A DNA stretch of 42,945 nucleotides from Bacteroidota bacterium (lineage in GTDB: Bacteria; Bacteroidota; Bacteroidia; B-17B0; Aurantibacillaceae). Shown here one piece after another: positions 32,453 through 41,743 of the stretch (positions are counted from its first letter, which is position 1; each line of letters starts with the position of its first letter). The position numbers and the translations under genes were made by a program. A model generated the notes under the pieces. The model had not been told where the DNA came from. It was given only the letters and a program-made list of their open reading frames with translations, and did not search any database. Location of the stretch: positions 1 to 42,945 of the forward strand of contig JACQAK010000001.1 of the NCBI GenBank assembly GCA_016194985.1, in the 5' to 3' direction.

Positions 32453-33466
32453 TTATTTTTTTATATCGTTTAAAAACGCCTGACACACAAAAGCTACGGT
32501 AGTTTGTAAAGGAATAAATTGATAATTTAAGGTCGTTTTTATTAATTGATTATTGAATGAATTTTGTTCTAATCCGGAAGTGATCGTTTCTTTAGTAATT
32601 AGCTGATCGTTCCCTGTTATCTTAGATCTAAAGGCATCCACCCATTTTCCGATTGTGAGCATAATTTTTCCTGCTTCAATAACCGGCTCTTTCTTTCCTA
32701 ATGCATTATTAACCCTTGATAAGATGTCTTTGAAAGAATAATTATTTTCGGTTAGTACAAAGCGTTTTCCAAATTGTTGTTTTTCGGTTAATTGGATCAT
32801 GCAACAAGCCACGTCCCGTGCATCAATGGTAGCGCTGGATCCTTTAGTGTAAAACGGATTTCCTTTATAAGACGTATCAATTAATTTACCGGAACTCTGA
32901 TGCCAAAACCCGGGACCTAATATAATACCGGGATTAACAATCACTGCCTGCAATCCTTCTTCTGTTCCACGCCATACTTCACGTTCGCCATTATATTTAC
33001 TAATGGCATAATCACTGGCCGTGGGAGACGATTTCCAATATACCGATTCATCAATATTTCTGGTAATGTCAGGATTTTGTAACGTGGCAATAGAACTTAC
33101 ATGACATAATACTTTGATATTTTTTTCCAAGCAGGCATTTACCACATTAGCTGTTCCTTCAGCATTTATTTTGTGCATCTGTTTACTATCCCTGGAATTA
33201 AAAGAAACAAACCCTGCACAATGATAGACTGTTTCTATACCTTCCAAAGCATCCAACAACGAATAAATATCACAAACATCAGCGTCGAGCCACTTTATTT
33301 TATAAAATAAAGATTCACTCTCGGATGTATAATAGGAAAATAATTTTTTGGTCTTATTAATATCACTACCGCTACGCTTAATAGCAACAACAGGCTTGTG
33401 TTGTTGTAACAATTGCAGGGCAACATGTGCGCCTACCAGTCCTGTTGCTCCGGTAATTAGATTCAT
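32453..33466 (-). CDS. NAD-dependent epimerase/dehydratase (extended SDR)
   Basis: A 337-residue extended SDR: NAD motif LITGATGLVGAHV (residues 3-15), VYHCAGFVSF, HVSSIATLQN and the catalytic YAISKYNGE (Y-x-x-x-K). It resembles nucleoside-sugar epimerases and dihydroflavonol reductases; the substrate is not identifiable. It follows the PAP2-like gene by 9 bp and precedes the CapA gene by 3 bp, so a role in envelope or glycan metabolism is plausible but unproven. Confidence 0.88.
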   Translation of the reverse strand: MNLITGATGLVGAHVALQLLQQHKPVVAIKRSGSDINKTKKLFSYYTSESESLFYKIKWLDADVCDIYSLLDALEGIETVYHCAGFVSFNSRDSKQMHKINAEGTANVVNACLEKNIKVLCHVSSIATLQNPDITRNIDESVYWKSSPTASDYAISKYNGEREVWRGTEEGLQAVIVNPGIILGPGFWHQSSGKLIDTSYKGNPFYTKGSSATIDARDVACCMIQLTEKQQFGKRFVLTENNYSFKDILSRVNNALGKKEPVIEAGKIMLTIGKWVDAFRSKITGNDQLITKETITSGLEQNSFNNQLIKTTLNYQFIPLQTTVAFVCQAFLNDIKK

Positions 33467-33475
33467 AGTTTTTTG

Positions 33476-34108
33476 CTACACAAATGTAATACTTTGTGCT
33501 ATAAAAAACAGAGAAAACTGCATCAAACATCCAAATACAAAACCTGCATATACCTGAGCAGGTGTATGTGCTTTTAAAGATAAACGTGCAAAACCTATAC
33601 AACCTGCTATCAGCAAGCACATTGAAATAGCTATAAATACAGGCATTTGCATATAATAACCTATAGCAAACAACATTCCCAGCAAACCTCCTACACCAAT
33701 CATGTGTGCACTGATTTGCCACCATAAATTAATAATAGCTGCACATAAAATACATACACCTCCTCCCAAAATAACTAATTTAATAGCCGGCCAGATATTA
33801 AAATCATACATCATGTAGAATAACCCAAAATAACATAAGGCTGTCATTATTAAAGGAAAGGTGCGCTCTTCGCGTTTTTCTATTTTTAAAGAGGAAACAT
33901 AATTTAATTTATAGAGAATCAAGAGGTTTAATGCCGGCAATAAAAACGTAAATGCAAAAACAGTAAGCGTTAATATTAATTTTAATTTAAGGGGTGTAAA
34001 TACATAATAAATGGTATTGGTTAAGCCAAAGAAAACCAATAAACACCCATAAGTGGCCATTAATAATGGGTGAAATAAATATGAAATAATGTTAGCGATG
34101 CTTTTCAT
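33476..34108 (-). CDS. PAP2-like integral membrane protein
   Basis: A 210-residue protein with six hydrophobic segments. Pieces of the PAP2 phosphatase pattern are visible: KREERTFPL (about residues 77-85, for KxxxxxxRP), WWQISAHMIGVGGLLG (about 129-144, for PSGH) and ARLSLKAHTPAQVYAGF (about 174-190, for SRxxxxxHxxxD). The final Asp is Gln and the SGH motif is SAH, so phosphatase activity is uncertain; many Bacteroidota proteins share this reduced pattern. It begins one base after the TonB receptor gene ends and leads to the SDR gene. Confidence 0.75.
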   Translation of the reverse strand: MKSIANIISYLFHPLLMATYGCLLVFFGLTNTIYYVFTPLKLKLILTLTVFAFTFLLPALNLLILYKLNYVSSLKIEKREERTFPLIMTALCYFGLFYMMYDFNIWPAIKLVILGGGVCILCAAIINLWWQISAHMIGVGGLLGMLFAIGYYMQMPVFIAISMCLLIAGCIGFARLSLKAHTPAQVYAGFVFGCLMQFSLFFIAQSITFV

Positions 34109-34109
34109 G

Positions 34110-36551
34110 TTAATCTTTTTTTAGTCGTCCTGTTTCCTGTTCGTTACTCAATTTTTCTCTCACGCGGATATTTGTTTTTCCAAACTTATAACTCAATGTT
34201 AATCGAAATCTTCGGGTGTCGTCTCTCAAATTAAATGTGTAATACTGATTACCAAAATCATAAAGTGTTCGGCTAATATCCGTATAAAACATATCTAAAA
34301 ACTGGATCATGACCGTAAATTTCTGATTAAAAAGTATTTTCTTAACTCCAAAATCACAGCTGCCATTTGCCTTATTATGATTTGCGCCATAGGTAGTTGG
34401 CGCATTATAATGCATGGTTAACTGAAGCTTAAAATTTTTAGGCAAAACAAAATCGTTGTTGAAATAAATATTGGATGACACTGCGCTTGTATTAAGCGTA
34501 GACGTTCCTATTTTGCTATGATAAGATGTGTAAAATACATTTAGTGAAAACTCTGCGTTCCACCATGATTTTAGCTGTTTTTGCAAAAAAAGATTATAGT
34601 AATAGTAATCGCTTTGATCAAGATTTACCTGAGTAAAGGTAGTAATCTTAGTACTATCGTTTTGATAAGAAATATCCGAAAAAAGATGGGTAAAATGAGC
34701 GTATCCTATACTATTGGTTATCCATTGATTATAGGTATGAACGAAATCAACATTATCACTATACTGAGGATTAAGGTATGGATTTCCGGCAGCCACGGCA
34801 TATTGGTCCTCAAATCGCTTAAAGGGGTTTAGTTGAGAATAATCAGGTCTGTCTAATCGTCTGTTATAATTAAACTGTATACTATGTTTATCATTCAATT
34901 GATAATCAAACGACAGGTTCGGAAAAAAATTCAAATAACTTCTGGTTAGTTTAAACCCATTGGTAAGGTTGTTTCCTCTGATCTCGGTATTTTCAGCCCT
35001 CACACCCAGGCCCAATGTTCCTTTTTTGAATTCTTTTCTGAAATTAATATATCCCGCTATTAATGTTTCTTTATAACGGTAATTATTGGTAAAGCTTGTA
35101 TCTGTGTAATATGATCCTGTTACAGTATCCTGTCTTGTAAATAAAAAATCGGAAGCATTGTTCACAAATGTTGTTTTTGCTCCTGCTTCAAAAAACCAGC
35201 TTGGTTTTAAATACGTTTGAAAATCGAGCTTTTGCGTAAAGATATTAATCTTGGAATTATTGGTTGATTGATATACCTGAGAAGGCTTGGCATAGGAATC
35301 ATCATTTTTAAGGAATACAGATTCGCTTCTTCGGTCTGAAGTATTATTAAAGGCAGCATAATCAACCGACAGGCTAATCGTGGTTCCGGTAGTATCAAAC
35401 TTATGCTCTGCATTAAAATTGTAAGCAGGGCTTGTCCAAATGGTTTTGTCATCTGTTACATAATGATAATGATCAAAGCCCACATCATTATAGCCATTAA
35501 TGGAAACGTATCCATGTTCAACGGGCCTCGTGTTGTTAATGGTATTAGCTACAGAAAGGCCTATGGTTGTTTTGGGAGTGATGGCATAATCTGCTCCAAT
35601 TTTACCACTCATGTATTTACGTAAATTTTCATGATCGCCGGTATGATCGAAAATGGTTGTATTATCTTCGTATGTTACCCGTTTATGATAGTCATAGCGA
35701 TCAAAAAATGTTTTATACATAGGGTTAATATTACTGAATATAGTTAGTTTATTGGATTTAAAATTCAATGTAGCATACATGGAATTTCCAAAACGCTGCC
35801 CCATACCGGGATTATAATTAATACTGCCGCTATAGCCTTTGGTGGTTATCTTCTTGGTAACAATATTAATAATACCGGCATTACCTTCTGCATCATATTT
35901 CACCGGGGGACTCTTCATCACTTCAATTTTAGAAACATGATCGGCCGACATCGCACTTAACATCGAAACAACCTGCTCCATGGATAATTGTTGCATTCTT
36001 CCATCCAACATAATCCGAACACCCTGCTTTCCCGAAATGGAGATGTTATTTTTATTATCAACGGTTACTCCCGGAATTCTTTTCAAAACATCAATCACCG
36101 TATTTCCCGCAGCCATAATACTATTCTCCACATTCAAAATGGTCATTCCGTTCTTAAATTCCACGGTTCTTTTAATGGATGTCACCGATATTTCATTAAG
36201 ATTTACTCCTTTATTGCTCATCATAATTTCCGGAACTGTTATCACGGAAACACTATCAATATGAAAGATTTCACTGTACGCTTCCGAATATCCAATGGCA
36301 AAAAATTTCAAAATATAATTTCCGGATCGGATGTTCGTGAATTCATATTTGCCTGTTTCATCACTGATAGTGCCTTTTACCTGAGAACTGTCTGATGAAT
36401 TTAATAGTGCAATATTTACAAATGGAAAACCGGTTTTTGTAGTATCCAATACTGTTCCCCTGATAAAATTTTGCGAAAACAAATGGCACGATAACAAAAG
36501 TGCTAAAGGCACTAAAATGAATTTCTGATAAGAGAAAAAGGCTTTAAGCAC
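34110..36551 (-). CDS. TonB-dependent receptor, outer-membrane beta-barrel family
   Basis: An 813-residue receptor. A signal peptide (residues ~10-27, YQKFILVPLALLLSCHLFSQ) precedes a CarboxypepD_reg-like domain (IRGTVLDTTKTGFPFVNIALL, about 29-115), a plug (VIDVLKRIPGVTVDNKNNISISGKQGVRIMLDGRM, about 155-190), and a barrel of the 14-strand OMP_b-brl_3 type. Unlike SusC proteins the end is charged (RVREKLSNEQETGRLKKD), so the last strand is probably KFRLTLSYKFG-like, near residue 792. The substrate is unknown. First gene of a run with PAP2, SDR and CapA; it diverges from gldF over a 96-bp gap. Confidence 0.9.
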   Translation of the reverse strand: MLKAFFSYQKFILVPLALLLSCHLFSQNFIRGTVLDTTKTGFPFVNIALLNSSDSSQVKGTISDETGKYEFTNIRSGNYILKFFAIGYSEAYSEIFHIDSVSVITVPEIMMSNKGVNLNEISVTSIKRTVEFKNGMTILNVENSIMAAGNTVIDVLKRIPGVTVDNKNNISISGKQGVRIMLDGRMQQLSMEQVVSMLSAMSADHVSKIEVMKSPPVKYDAEGNAGIINIVTKKITTKGYSGSINYNPGMGQRFGNSMYATLNFKSNKLTIFSNINPMYKTFFDRYDYHKRVTYEDNTTIFDHTGDHENLRKYMSGKIGADYAITPKTTIGLSVANTINNTRPVEHGYVSINGYNDVGFDHYHYVTDDKTIWTSPAYNFNAEHKFDTTGTTISLSVDYAAFNNTSDRRSESVFLKNDDSYAKPSQVYQSTNNSKINIFTQKLDFQTYLKPSWFFEAGAKTTFVNNASDFLFTRQDTVTGSYYTDTSFTNNYRYKETLIAGYINFRKEFKKGTLGLGVRAENTEIRGNNLTNGFKLTRSYLNFFPNLSFDYQLNDKHSIQFNYNRRLDRPDYSQLNPFKRFEDQYAVAAGNPYLNPQYSDNVDFVHTYNQWITNSIGYAHFTHLFSDISYQNDSTKITTFTQVNLDQSDYYYYNLFLQKQLKSWWNAEFSLNVFYTSYHSKIGTSTLNTSAVSSNIYFNNDFVLPKNFKLQLTMHYNAPTTYGANHNKANGSCDFGVKKILFNQKFTVMIQFLDMFYTDISRTLYDFGNQYYTFNLRDDTRRFRLTLSYKFGKTNIRVREKLSNEQETGRLKKD

Positions 36552-36601
36552 AATGAAATTGGAAATATGTAAAATTAAGCTAATTTTTGTTTTTGGAACA
36601 A

Positions 36602-36630
36602 CAATAGATAGTATATTTTAAAATCTATTG
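36602..36630. promoter_or_regulatory. Inverted repeat between TonB receptor and gldF genes
   Basis: CAATAGAT (36602-36609) and ATCTATTG (36623-36630) are exact reverse complements 13 bp apart, in the middle of the divergent intergenic region. It could be an operator for either gene. It is short, and the region is AT-rich, so chance is not excluded. Confidence 0.4.
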
Positions 36631-36631
36631 C

Positions 36632-36639
36632 TATTTTTG
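36632..36639 (+). promoter_or_regulatory. -7 element upstream of gldF
   Basis: TATTTTTG is an exact TAnnTTTG, 8 bp before the gldF ATG at 36648, which again implies a leader of only a few bases. No TTTG lies 18-19 bp upstream. Confidence 0.35.
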
Positions 36640-36647
36640 AGTTCTGT

Positions 36648-37388
36648 ATGATTACCTTATTAATTAAAGAAATACGAAGTTTTTTAAGTTCATTGATTGG
36701 TTATATTGCCATTGGTGTTTTTATCACAGGTATTGGTACTTTTATGTGGCTGGTGCCAACAGAAAGTGCCGGCTCAAATGTGTTGGAGAATGGCTTTGCC
36801 AATATTGACCCTTTATTCATTTTAGCTCCCTGGGTTTATCTGTTCCTTATTCCTGCCATTACGATGCGTAGTTTCTCGGAAGAGAAGAAAACGGGTACCA
36901 TCGAATTATTGCTAACACGCCCTCTAACAGAGCTGCAGATAGTACTTGCCAAATATTTTGCGGGTGTAGTGTTAGTGGTAGTGTCTTTATTGCCTACATT
37001 AATTTATTATTATTCCGTGCACCAATTAGGTTATCCGAAAGGGAATATCGACACGGGAGGCATGTGGGGATCTTATGTTGGCTTGTTGTTTTTAGGCGCA
37101 GGATTTGTATCTGTTGGCACTTTTGCTTCTGCTATTTCCGAAAATCAGGTAATTGCCTTTATTATGGCATTATTGCTTTGTTTTATTACTTACGTAGGTT
37201 TTGATTTTATCTCATCTTCCGGTGTATTTGGTAAATATGATGCATTTGTGAAAGGTCTGGGAATGAATGATCATTATGTCAGCATGAGTCGTGGTGTGAT
37301 TGACACCCGTGATGTGATTTACTTTATAAGCATTATTGCCCTATTTAATTTATTATCCAAACTCGTTTTAGAAAGCAGAAAGTGGTAA
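36648..37388 (+). CDS. gldF: Gliding motility ABC transporter permease GldF
   Basis: A 246-residue six-helix ABC-2 permease. Landmarks: LIKEIRSFLSSLIGYIAIGVFI (residues 5-26), ILAPWVYLFLIPAITMRSFSEEKKTGTIELLLTRPLTELQIVLAKYFAG (about 62-110) and VGTFASAISENQVIAF. This matches GldF, which with GldG and the ATPase GldA forms a transporter needed for gliding in F. johnsoniae. gldA is not in the window. The gene ends one base before gldG begins, so they are coupled. Confidence 0.92.
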   Translation: MITLLIKEIRSFLSSLIGYIAIGVFITGIGTFMWLVPTESAGSNVLENGFANIDPLFILAPWVYLFLIPAITMRSFSEEKKTGTIELLLTRPLTELQIVLAKYFAGVVLVVVSLLPTLIYYYSVHQLGYPKGNIDTGGMWGSYVGLLFLGAGFVSVGTFASAISENQVIAFIMALLLCFITYVGFDFISSSGVFGKYDAFVKGLGMNDHYVSMSRGVIDTRDVIYFISIIALFNLLSKLVLESRKW

Positions 37389-37389
37389 T

Positions 37390-39087
37390 ATGACTCAGAA
37401 AAACTCTACACGTAAACGAAAAGACATAGCCATGATTTTGGCCGTATTGGCCATTGTTATTCTTCTGAATTTTGTTGGTTCGTTTTTATTTAAACGTTTC
37501 GACTTAACTACTGAAAAACGATATACACTTTCCGAATCTACCAGAAAACTATTGAAAGGTCTGGATGATGTTGTTTACATTAAAGTATATCTTCAAGGCG
37601 ATTTTAATCCGAATTTTACCAGGCTAAAAAATGAAACCAAAGAACTACTGGATGAATTCAGAGCCTATTCCAACAATAATCTGGAATATGAACTAATCAA
37701 CCCGCTTGAAAATCCAAGTAAAGAAGAAACAGATAAAATTGAAAAGCAATTATTTGACAAAGGCATCATGCCTGAACAGATAGTGGATCGCAGCTCTCAG
37801 AAAGTGTCAGAAACCTTTATATGGCCGGGAGCTATTATCACCTATAAAGGTAAAGAAAGCGTATGGCAAATCTATAAACGTCAGTTAGGTTTTGAAGCCG
37901 AGCAAAGTATTAATAATTCTATCCAGGAAATGGAATATGGCTTAACCAATGCTATCAGAAAAACCACTTTAGAGAAAAAACCGGAAGTATTGTTTGTAGA
38001 AGGCCATGATGAATTAGATACCATTCGCGGTGCCGACTTTATGCGATCTGTAGCAGAATATTATAATGTATCACGGGTAAATATTAATCATAAATTATAC
38101 GCTTTAAAAGGAGCTGATGCCATTGTAATTGCCCAGCCCGATTCAATGTTTGATGAAAAAGATAAATTCATTATCGATCAGTTTATCATGCACGGCGGAA
38201 AAGTACTTTGGTTGATTGATCCGGTGTATGTTAACAGAGATACACTCACTACCAGAGGCTACTCTCTGGGCTTTAAAAACGAATTGAATTTAGATGACAT
38301 TTTATTTAAATATGGTGTAAGGTTAAATCCTGTGCTCGTTCAGGATCTGCAGTGTGCTCAGGTGCCGGTAAATGTTGGATTCAAATTAGGCCAGCCTGAC
38401 TTTAAGCCATTTTACTGGAATTACTATCCTCTACTTCTTCCATCATCCAATCATCCGATCGTTAAAAATCTGGATTTGATTCGCACCGAGTACATCGGTA
38501 CGTTAGATACAGTTTCTGCAAAAGGCATTACCAAAACCATCTTATTACAAACTTCTAAATATACCAAAACACAGCCTACACCGGTACGCATATTAGCGGC
38601 TCAGGTAAAATTAAAACCACAGGAAAGTCAGTATATAAACTCATTTCAAAATGTAGCTTGTCTTTTAGAGGGACGGTTCGAATCCATTTACCAAAACCGC
38701 ATAACCTCAAGGATTTTACAAGACAGTATTTTTGATTTCAAAGCAGTGAGCAAACCTACCAAGATGATTGTAGTTGCAGATGGCGATATTGCTAAAAATG
38801 AATATCAGAGAGCCACCAGAATGATTTATCCTGTGGGCTACGACATGTACAGCAAACAACAATTTGCCAACAAAACATTTTTATTGAATTGCATGAATTA
38901 TTTATTAGATGATGAAGGCTTATTACAATTACGTTCACGCGAAGTGAAGCTGAGATTATTGGATAAAAAGAAAATTGCCACTCAAGCCGGAAAATGGAAA
39001 TTGACCAATGTTGGTTTGCCATTACTGATCATTGCACTGTTTGGCTTAATACAGTTCTATATTCGCAAGAAAAAATACAGCAAATAA
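37390..39087 (+). CDS. gldG: Gliding motility-associated ABC transporter substrate-binding protein GldG
   Basis: A 565-residue membrane protein: one N-terminal transmembrane helix (residues ~14-34, MILAVLAIVILLNFVGSFLF), FDLTTEKRYTLSESTRKLL typical of the GldG/ABC_transp_aux family, a long extracytoplasmic domain (about 40-530) with VLFVEGHDELD and KVLWLIDPVYV, and a C-terminal helix (LPLLIIALFGLIQFYI). It is the partner of GldF. Start follows the gldF stop by one base; a DUF4340 gene begins 17 bp after its end. Confidence 0.92.
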   Translation: MTQKNSTRKRKDIAMILAVLAIVILLNFVGSFLFKRFDLTTEKRYTLSESTRKLLKGLDDVVYIKVYLQGDFNPNFTRLKNETKELLDEFRAYSNNNLEYELINPLENPSKEETDKIEKQLFDKGIMPEQIVDRSSQKVSETFIWPGAIITYKGKESVWQIYKRQLGFEAEQSINNSIQEMEYGLTNAIRKTTLEKKPEVLFVEGHDELDTIRGADFMRSVAEYYNVSRVNINHKLYALKGADAIVIAQPDSMFDEKDKFIIDQFIMHGGKVLWLIDPVYVNRDTLTTRGYSLGFKNELNLDDILFKYGVRLNPVLVQDLQCAQVPVNVGFKLGQPDFKPFYWNYYPLLLPSSNHPIVKNLDLIRTEYIGTLDTVSAKGITKTILLQTSKYTKTQPTPVRILAAQVKLKPQESQYINSFQNVACLLEGRFESIYQNRITSRILQDSIFDFKAVSKPTKMIVVADGDIAKNEYQRATRMIYPVGYDMYSKQQFANKTFLLNCMNYLLDDEGLLQLRSREVKLRLLDKKKIATQAGKWKLTNVGLPLLIIALFGLIQFYIRKKKYSK

Positions 39088-39104
39088 CCTTCAGATATTT
39101 TTAA

Positions 39105-40127
39105 ATGAAAAAATCAACCATTATCCTGTTAACCATACTGATTGCTCTTGCAGGCTTTTCTATTTATATATACAAAAGTAAAAACAAGACCTCAACCATT
39201 GATAAAGAAGCCAGTGATTTTGGATATAAAGATACAGCCGTCATTGATAAAATATTTTTAGCCGATAAAGACGGGAAACAGGTGTTATTGGAAAGAAAAA
39301 AAGAAGGCTGGATACTCGACGGAAAATTTAAGGTAAGACCTGATATGATAGAAACCCTGTTATATACCATCAGATCAGTAGAAGTAAAATCACCTGTATC
39401 AAAAAATGGCAGAACTTCTGTTATTAAGATTCTTGCATCCAAATCCACGAAAGTTGAAATTTACAGTAAAGGCAAAAAGGTAAAACAATATTATGTGGGA
39501 CACGCCACACAGGATAATACCGGAACCTACATGTTACTTACAAACATAGAGGATGACGAAAATTACCCGGAACCGTTTATCACTCATATTCCGGGTTTTG
39601 ACGGATTTTTATCAACCCGCTATTTAACTGACGAAATAGACTGGAGAGATCGTTTGCTGATTAATTTTCGTCCTCCTCAAATCAAACAAATTAAGTTAGA
39701 CTTACATGAAATTCCTGATTCGTCTTTTATAGTTGATTTATTTAGTATGCAACGGTTTGGATTAAAAACAAAAAAAGGAAATTTACCATTTGATGAAAGC
39801 AGATTGAAACAATACATCGCTTATTTTCAGAATGTAAATTGCGAGTCTGTTTTAGATAAGAAACACCATTTGGTTGATTCTTTATCAAAATCGGCCGTTC
39901 CTTTTGCAACCCTTACCATTACTGACAGAAATAATAACAGTACTTTCTACGATTTTTTTCACAAACAGCCCGTTGCTTCTAAAAATGAGCAATACGGTGT
40001 AGACTATAAATACGATCCGGATAACCTTTTTATACGCTATAATAACGGGAAAGATTATGCCGTGGCTCAGTTCTATGTGTTCGGAAAAATCTTACAAACC
40101 TATGACTACTTTTTACCGAAAAAATAA
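39105..40127 (+). CDS. DUF4340 domain protein, GldFG partner
   Basis: A 340-residue protein with one N-terminal transmembrane helix (residues ~5-23, TIILLTILIALAGFSIYIY) and an extracytoplasmic DUF4340 domain: VDKIFLADKDGKQVLLERKKEGWIL-like opening (about 47-71), then YYVGHATQDNTGTYMLL and the later IKQIKLDLHE. DUF4340 proteins often follow GldG-type ABC subunits, so a role as an accessory subunit of the same transporter is likely (inference). Spaced 17 bp from gldG, last gene of the gldF-gldG-DUF4340 operon. Confidence 0.85.
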   Translation: MKKSTIILLTILIALAGFSIYIYKSKNKTSTIDKEASDFGYKDTAVIDKIFLADKDGKQVLLERKKEGWILDGKFKVRPDMIETLLYTIRSVEVKSPVSKNGRTSVIKILASKSTKVEIYSKGKKVKQYYVGHATQDNTGTYMLLTNIEDDENYPEPFITHIPGFDGFLSTRYLTDEIDWRDRLLINFRPPQIKQIKLDLHEIPDSSFIVDLFSMQRFGLKTKKGNLPFDESRLKQYIAYFQNVNCESVLDKKHHLVDSLSKSAVPFATLTITDRNNNSTFYDFFHKQPVASKNEQYGVDYKYDPDNLFIRYNNGKDYAVAQFYVFGKILQTYDYFLPKK

Positions 40128-40186
40128 TGTTAAAAAGTAGTTTATAAATACATTTCTTTTCAAAGCAGTTACAGGTTTCATATAGT

Positions 40187-40194
40187 TAAATTTG
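40187..40194 (+). promoter_or_regulatory. -7 element upstream of dnaN
   Basis: TAAATTTG is an exact TAnnTTTG located 20 bp before the dnaN ATG, giving a leader of about 14 bases. The -33 region (around 40166-40170) has only GTTAC. A short inverted repeat TGGTT/AACCA straddles the expected start site (40193-40212). Confidence 0.45.
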
Positions 40195-40214
40195 GTTGAT
40201 TAAAAACTAACCAT

Positions 40215-41336
40215 ATGAACTTTGTAGTATCATCATCCACATTATTAAAACATTTAAAATCTATTAGCGGAGTATTAAACTCTAGTAACACTATTCCCAT
40301 TTTAGATTGCTTTTTGTTTGAATTAAATAATGGCACACTTACGCTATTTGCAAGTGATATGGAGACTACCATTACTACCAGTATAAAAGTAGAATCTTCT
40401 GAAAACGGAAATTTAGCGATACCTGCAAAAACATTATTGGAAGCGTTAAGTAATTTACCTGAACAACCTATTTCATTTATTATCGATAATAAAAAATTCA
40501 GTGCCAAATTAAAAACAGAAACCGGTGATTATACCTTAACCGGACACAATGGTGATGAATATCCTAAATTACCAAAAGTAGAATCTGCTACTTCTGTGAT
40601 TATAAAAAGTGATGTATTAGGTAACGCTATCAACAAAACTATTTTTGCTACGGGTAACGATGATCTTCGTCCTGTAATGAGCGGTGTATTCTGTCAGTTC
40701 AATGACGAGAACTCTATTTTTGTTGCAACGGATGCACACAAATTGGTAAGATATACCCGCAATGATGCCAAAGCCGGTGCTTCAGCCTCTTTTATCATGC
40801 CTAAAAAACCATTAAACGTTCTTAAAAATTTATTGGCCGGTATTGATGATGCTGTAAAAGTAGAATTCAATAAAACCAATGCCTATTTCAGTTTTGGAAA
40901 TATCAATCTGGTATGCCGTTTAATAGATGGAAAATATCCAAACTACGAAGCCGTTATTCCTAAACAAAATCCTAATAAATTAACCGTTGACAGAACATCG
41001 TTTTTAGGTGCTATTCGTCGGGTAAGCGTATTTGCCAATAAAGCCACTCACCAGATCCGTTTAAAAATAGCAGGCAGCCAATTAACTATTTCTGCTGAAG
41101 ATCTTGACTTTGCTAATGAAGGGCATGAAACACTGATGTGTACCTATGTTGGCGAAGATATGGAAATCGGATTTAACTCTAAATTTGTTTTGGAAATGTT
41201 AACCAATTTAGAAAGCGACGAAATAACGATTGAAATGAGTGCGCCAAATCGTGCGGGAATTATTGTGCCTACACAAAAAGCAAATCCCGCAGAAGATGTA
41301 TTAATGCTGGTAATGCCGGTTATGTTAAACAACTAA
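40215..41336 (+). CDS. dnaN: DNA polymerase III sliding clamp (beta subunit)
   Basis: A 373-residue beta clamp with three repeated domains of about 120 residues: MNFVVSSSTLLKHLKSISGVL at the start, LPKVESATSVIIKSDVLGNAINKTIFATGNDDLRPVMSGV in domain II, and YEAVIPKQNPNKLTVDRTSFLGAIRRVSVFANKATHQIRLKI in domain III, ending MLVMPVMLNN, the usual M-P-x-R/M-L clamp C terminus. It tethers DNA polymerases for replication. It is not next to dnaA or recF here, which is common in Bacteroidota. It has its own promoter and a strong terminator. Confidence 0.96.
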   Translation: MNFVVSSSTLLKHLKSISGVLNSSNTIPILDCFLFELNNGTLTLFASDMETTITTSIKVESSENGNLAIPAKTLLEALSNLPEQPISFIIDNKKFSAKLKTETGDYTLTGHNGDEYPKLPKVESATSVIIKSDVLGNAINKTIFATGNDDLRPVMSGVFCQFNDENSIFVATDAHKLVRYTRNDAKAGASASFIMPKKPLNVLKNLLAGIDDAVKVEFNKTNAYFSFGNINLVCRLIDGKYPNYEAVIPKQNPNKLTVDRTSFLGAIRRVSVFANKATHQIRLKIAGSQLTISAEDLDFANEGHETLMCTYVGEDMEIGFNSKFVLEMLTNLESDEITIEMSAPNRAGIIVPTQKANPAEDVLMLVMPVMLNN

Positions 41337-41356
41337 TCAGTATTTTAAAATTATAC

Positions 41357-41391
41357 AAAAAGGTGTCAGCTAATAAGTTGACACCTTTTTT
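41357..41391. terminator. Bidirectional rho-independent terminator after dnaN
   Basis: AAAAAGGTGTCA, a 10-base loop, TGACACCTTTTTT: a perfect 12-bp stem with A and T tracts on both sides. It ends dnaN (+) and, on the other strand, the small gene whose stop codon lies at 41390. Confidence 0.92.
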
Positions 41392-41572
41392 ATGTTGTTG
41401 TTTTTTTATCTTCCTTGCTGCAGGGTTCGTCTTTTTCATCATCATATTCTATATCATAGCCATATATGGCTTTTAAAGCAGCTCTGGCCTGCCCTACTTC
41501 TTTGCCCACATAAATACATTGATTAGCGATTGATTCTAACTCTGCAACATCATCCCAGTTTATTTTACTCAT
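41390..41572 (-). CDS. Small acidic protein, unrecognised
   Basis: A 60-residue protein starting MSKINWDDVAELESIANQCIYVGKEVGQARAALKAIYGYDIEY and ending in an acidic/lysine tail. The helical, non-repetitive N-terminal part and the snug fit against the dnaN terminator suggest a real gene. No family is recognised. No signal peptide or membrane segment. A chance open frame is possible, since it is short. Confidence 0.55.
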   Translation of the reverse strand: MSKINWDDVAELESIANQCIYVGKEVGQARAALKAIYGYDIEYDDEKDEPCSKEDKKTTT

Positions 41573-41692
41573 GGCGTTAAGGATTTAATAGCTTATACAA
41601 AGGTAAAGCATAAAACAGACCTTAAATCATAAGACCTTTTCATTTTAAATCTTCTTAACGCTTAATGTATATTATTAACATTATTTTAAACG

Positions 41693-41726
41693 AAAAAAGG
41701 CGTCCGCCTTAGCAAACGCCTTTTTT
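41693..41726. terminator. Rho-independent terminator of the PD40 protein gene
   Basis: AAAAAAGGCGT, a 12-base loop, ACGCCTTTTTT: an 11-bp perfect stem with A and T tracts on both sides, ending 17 bp from the stop codon of the minus-strand gene at 41744. Confidence 0.9.
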
Positions 41727-41743
41727 GAAGGTTATACGTGTAA

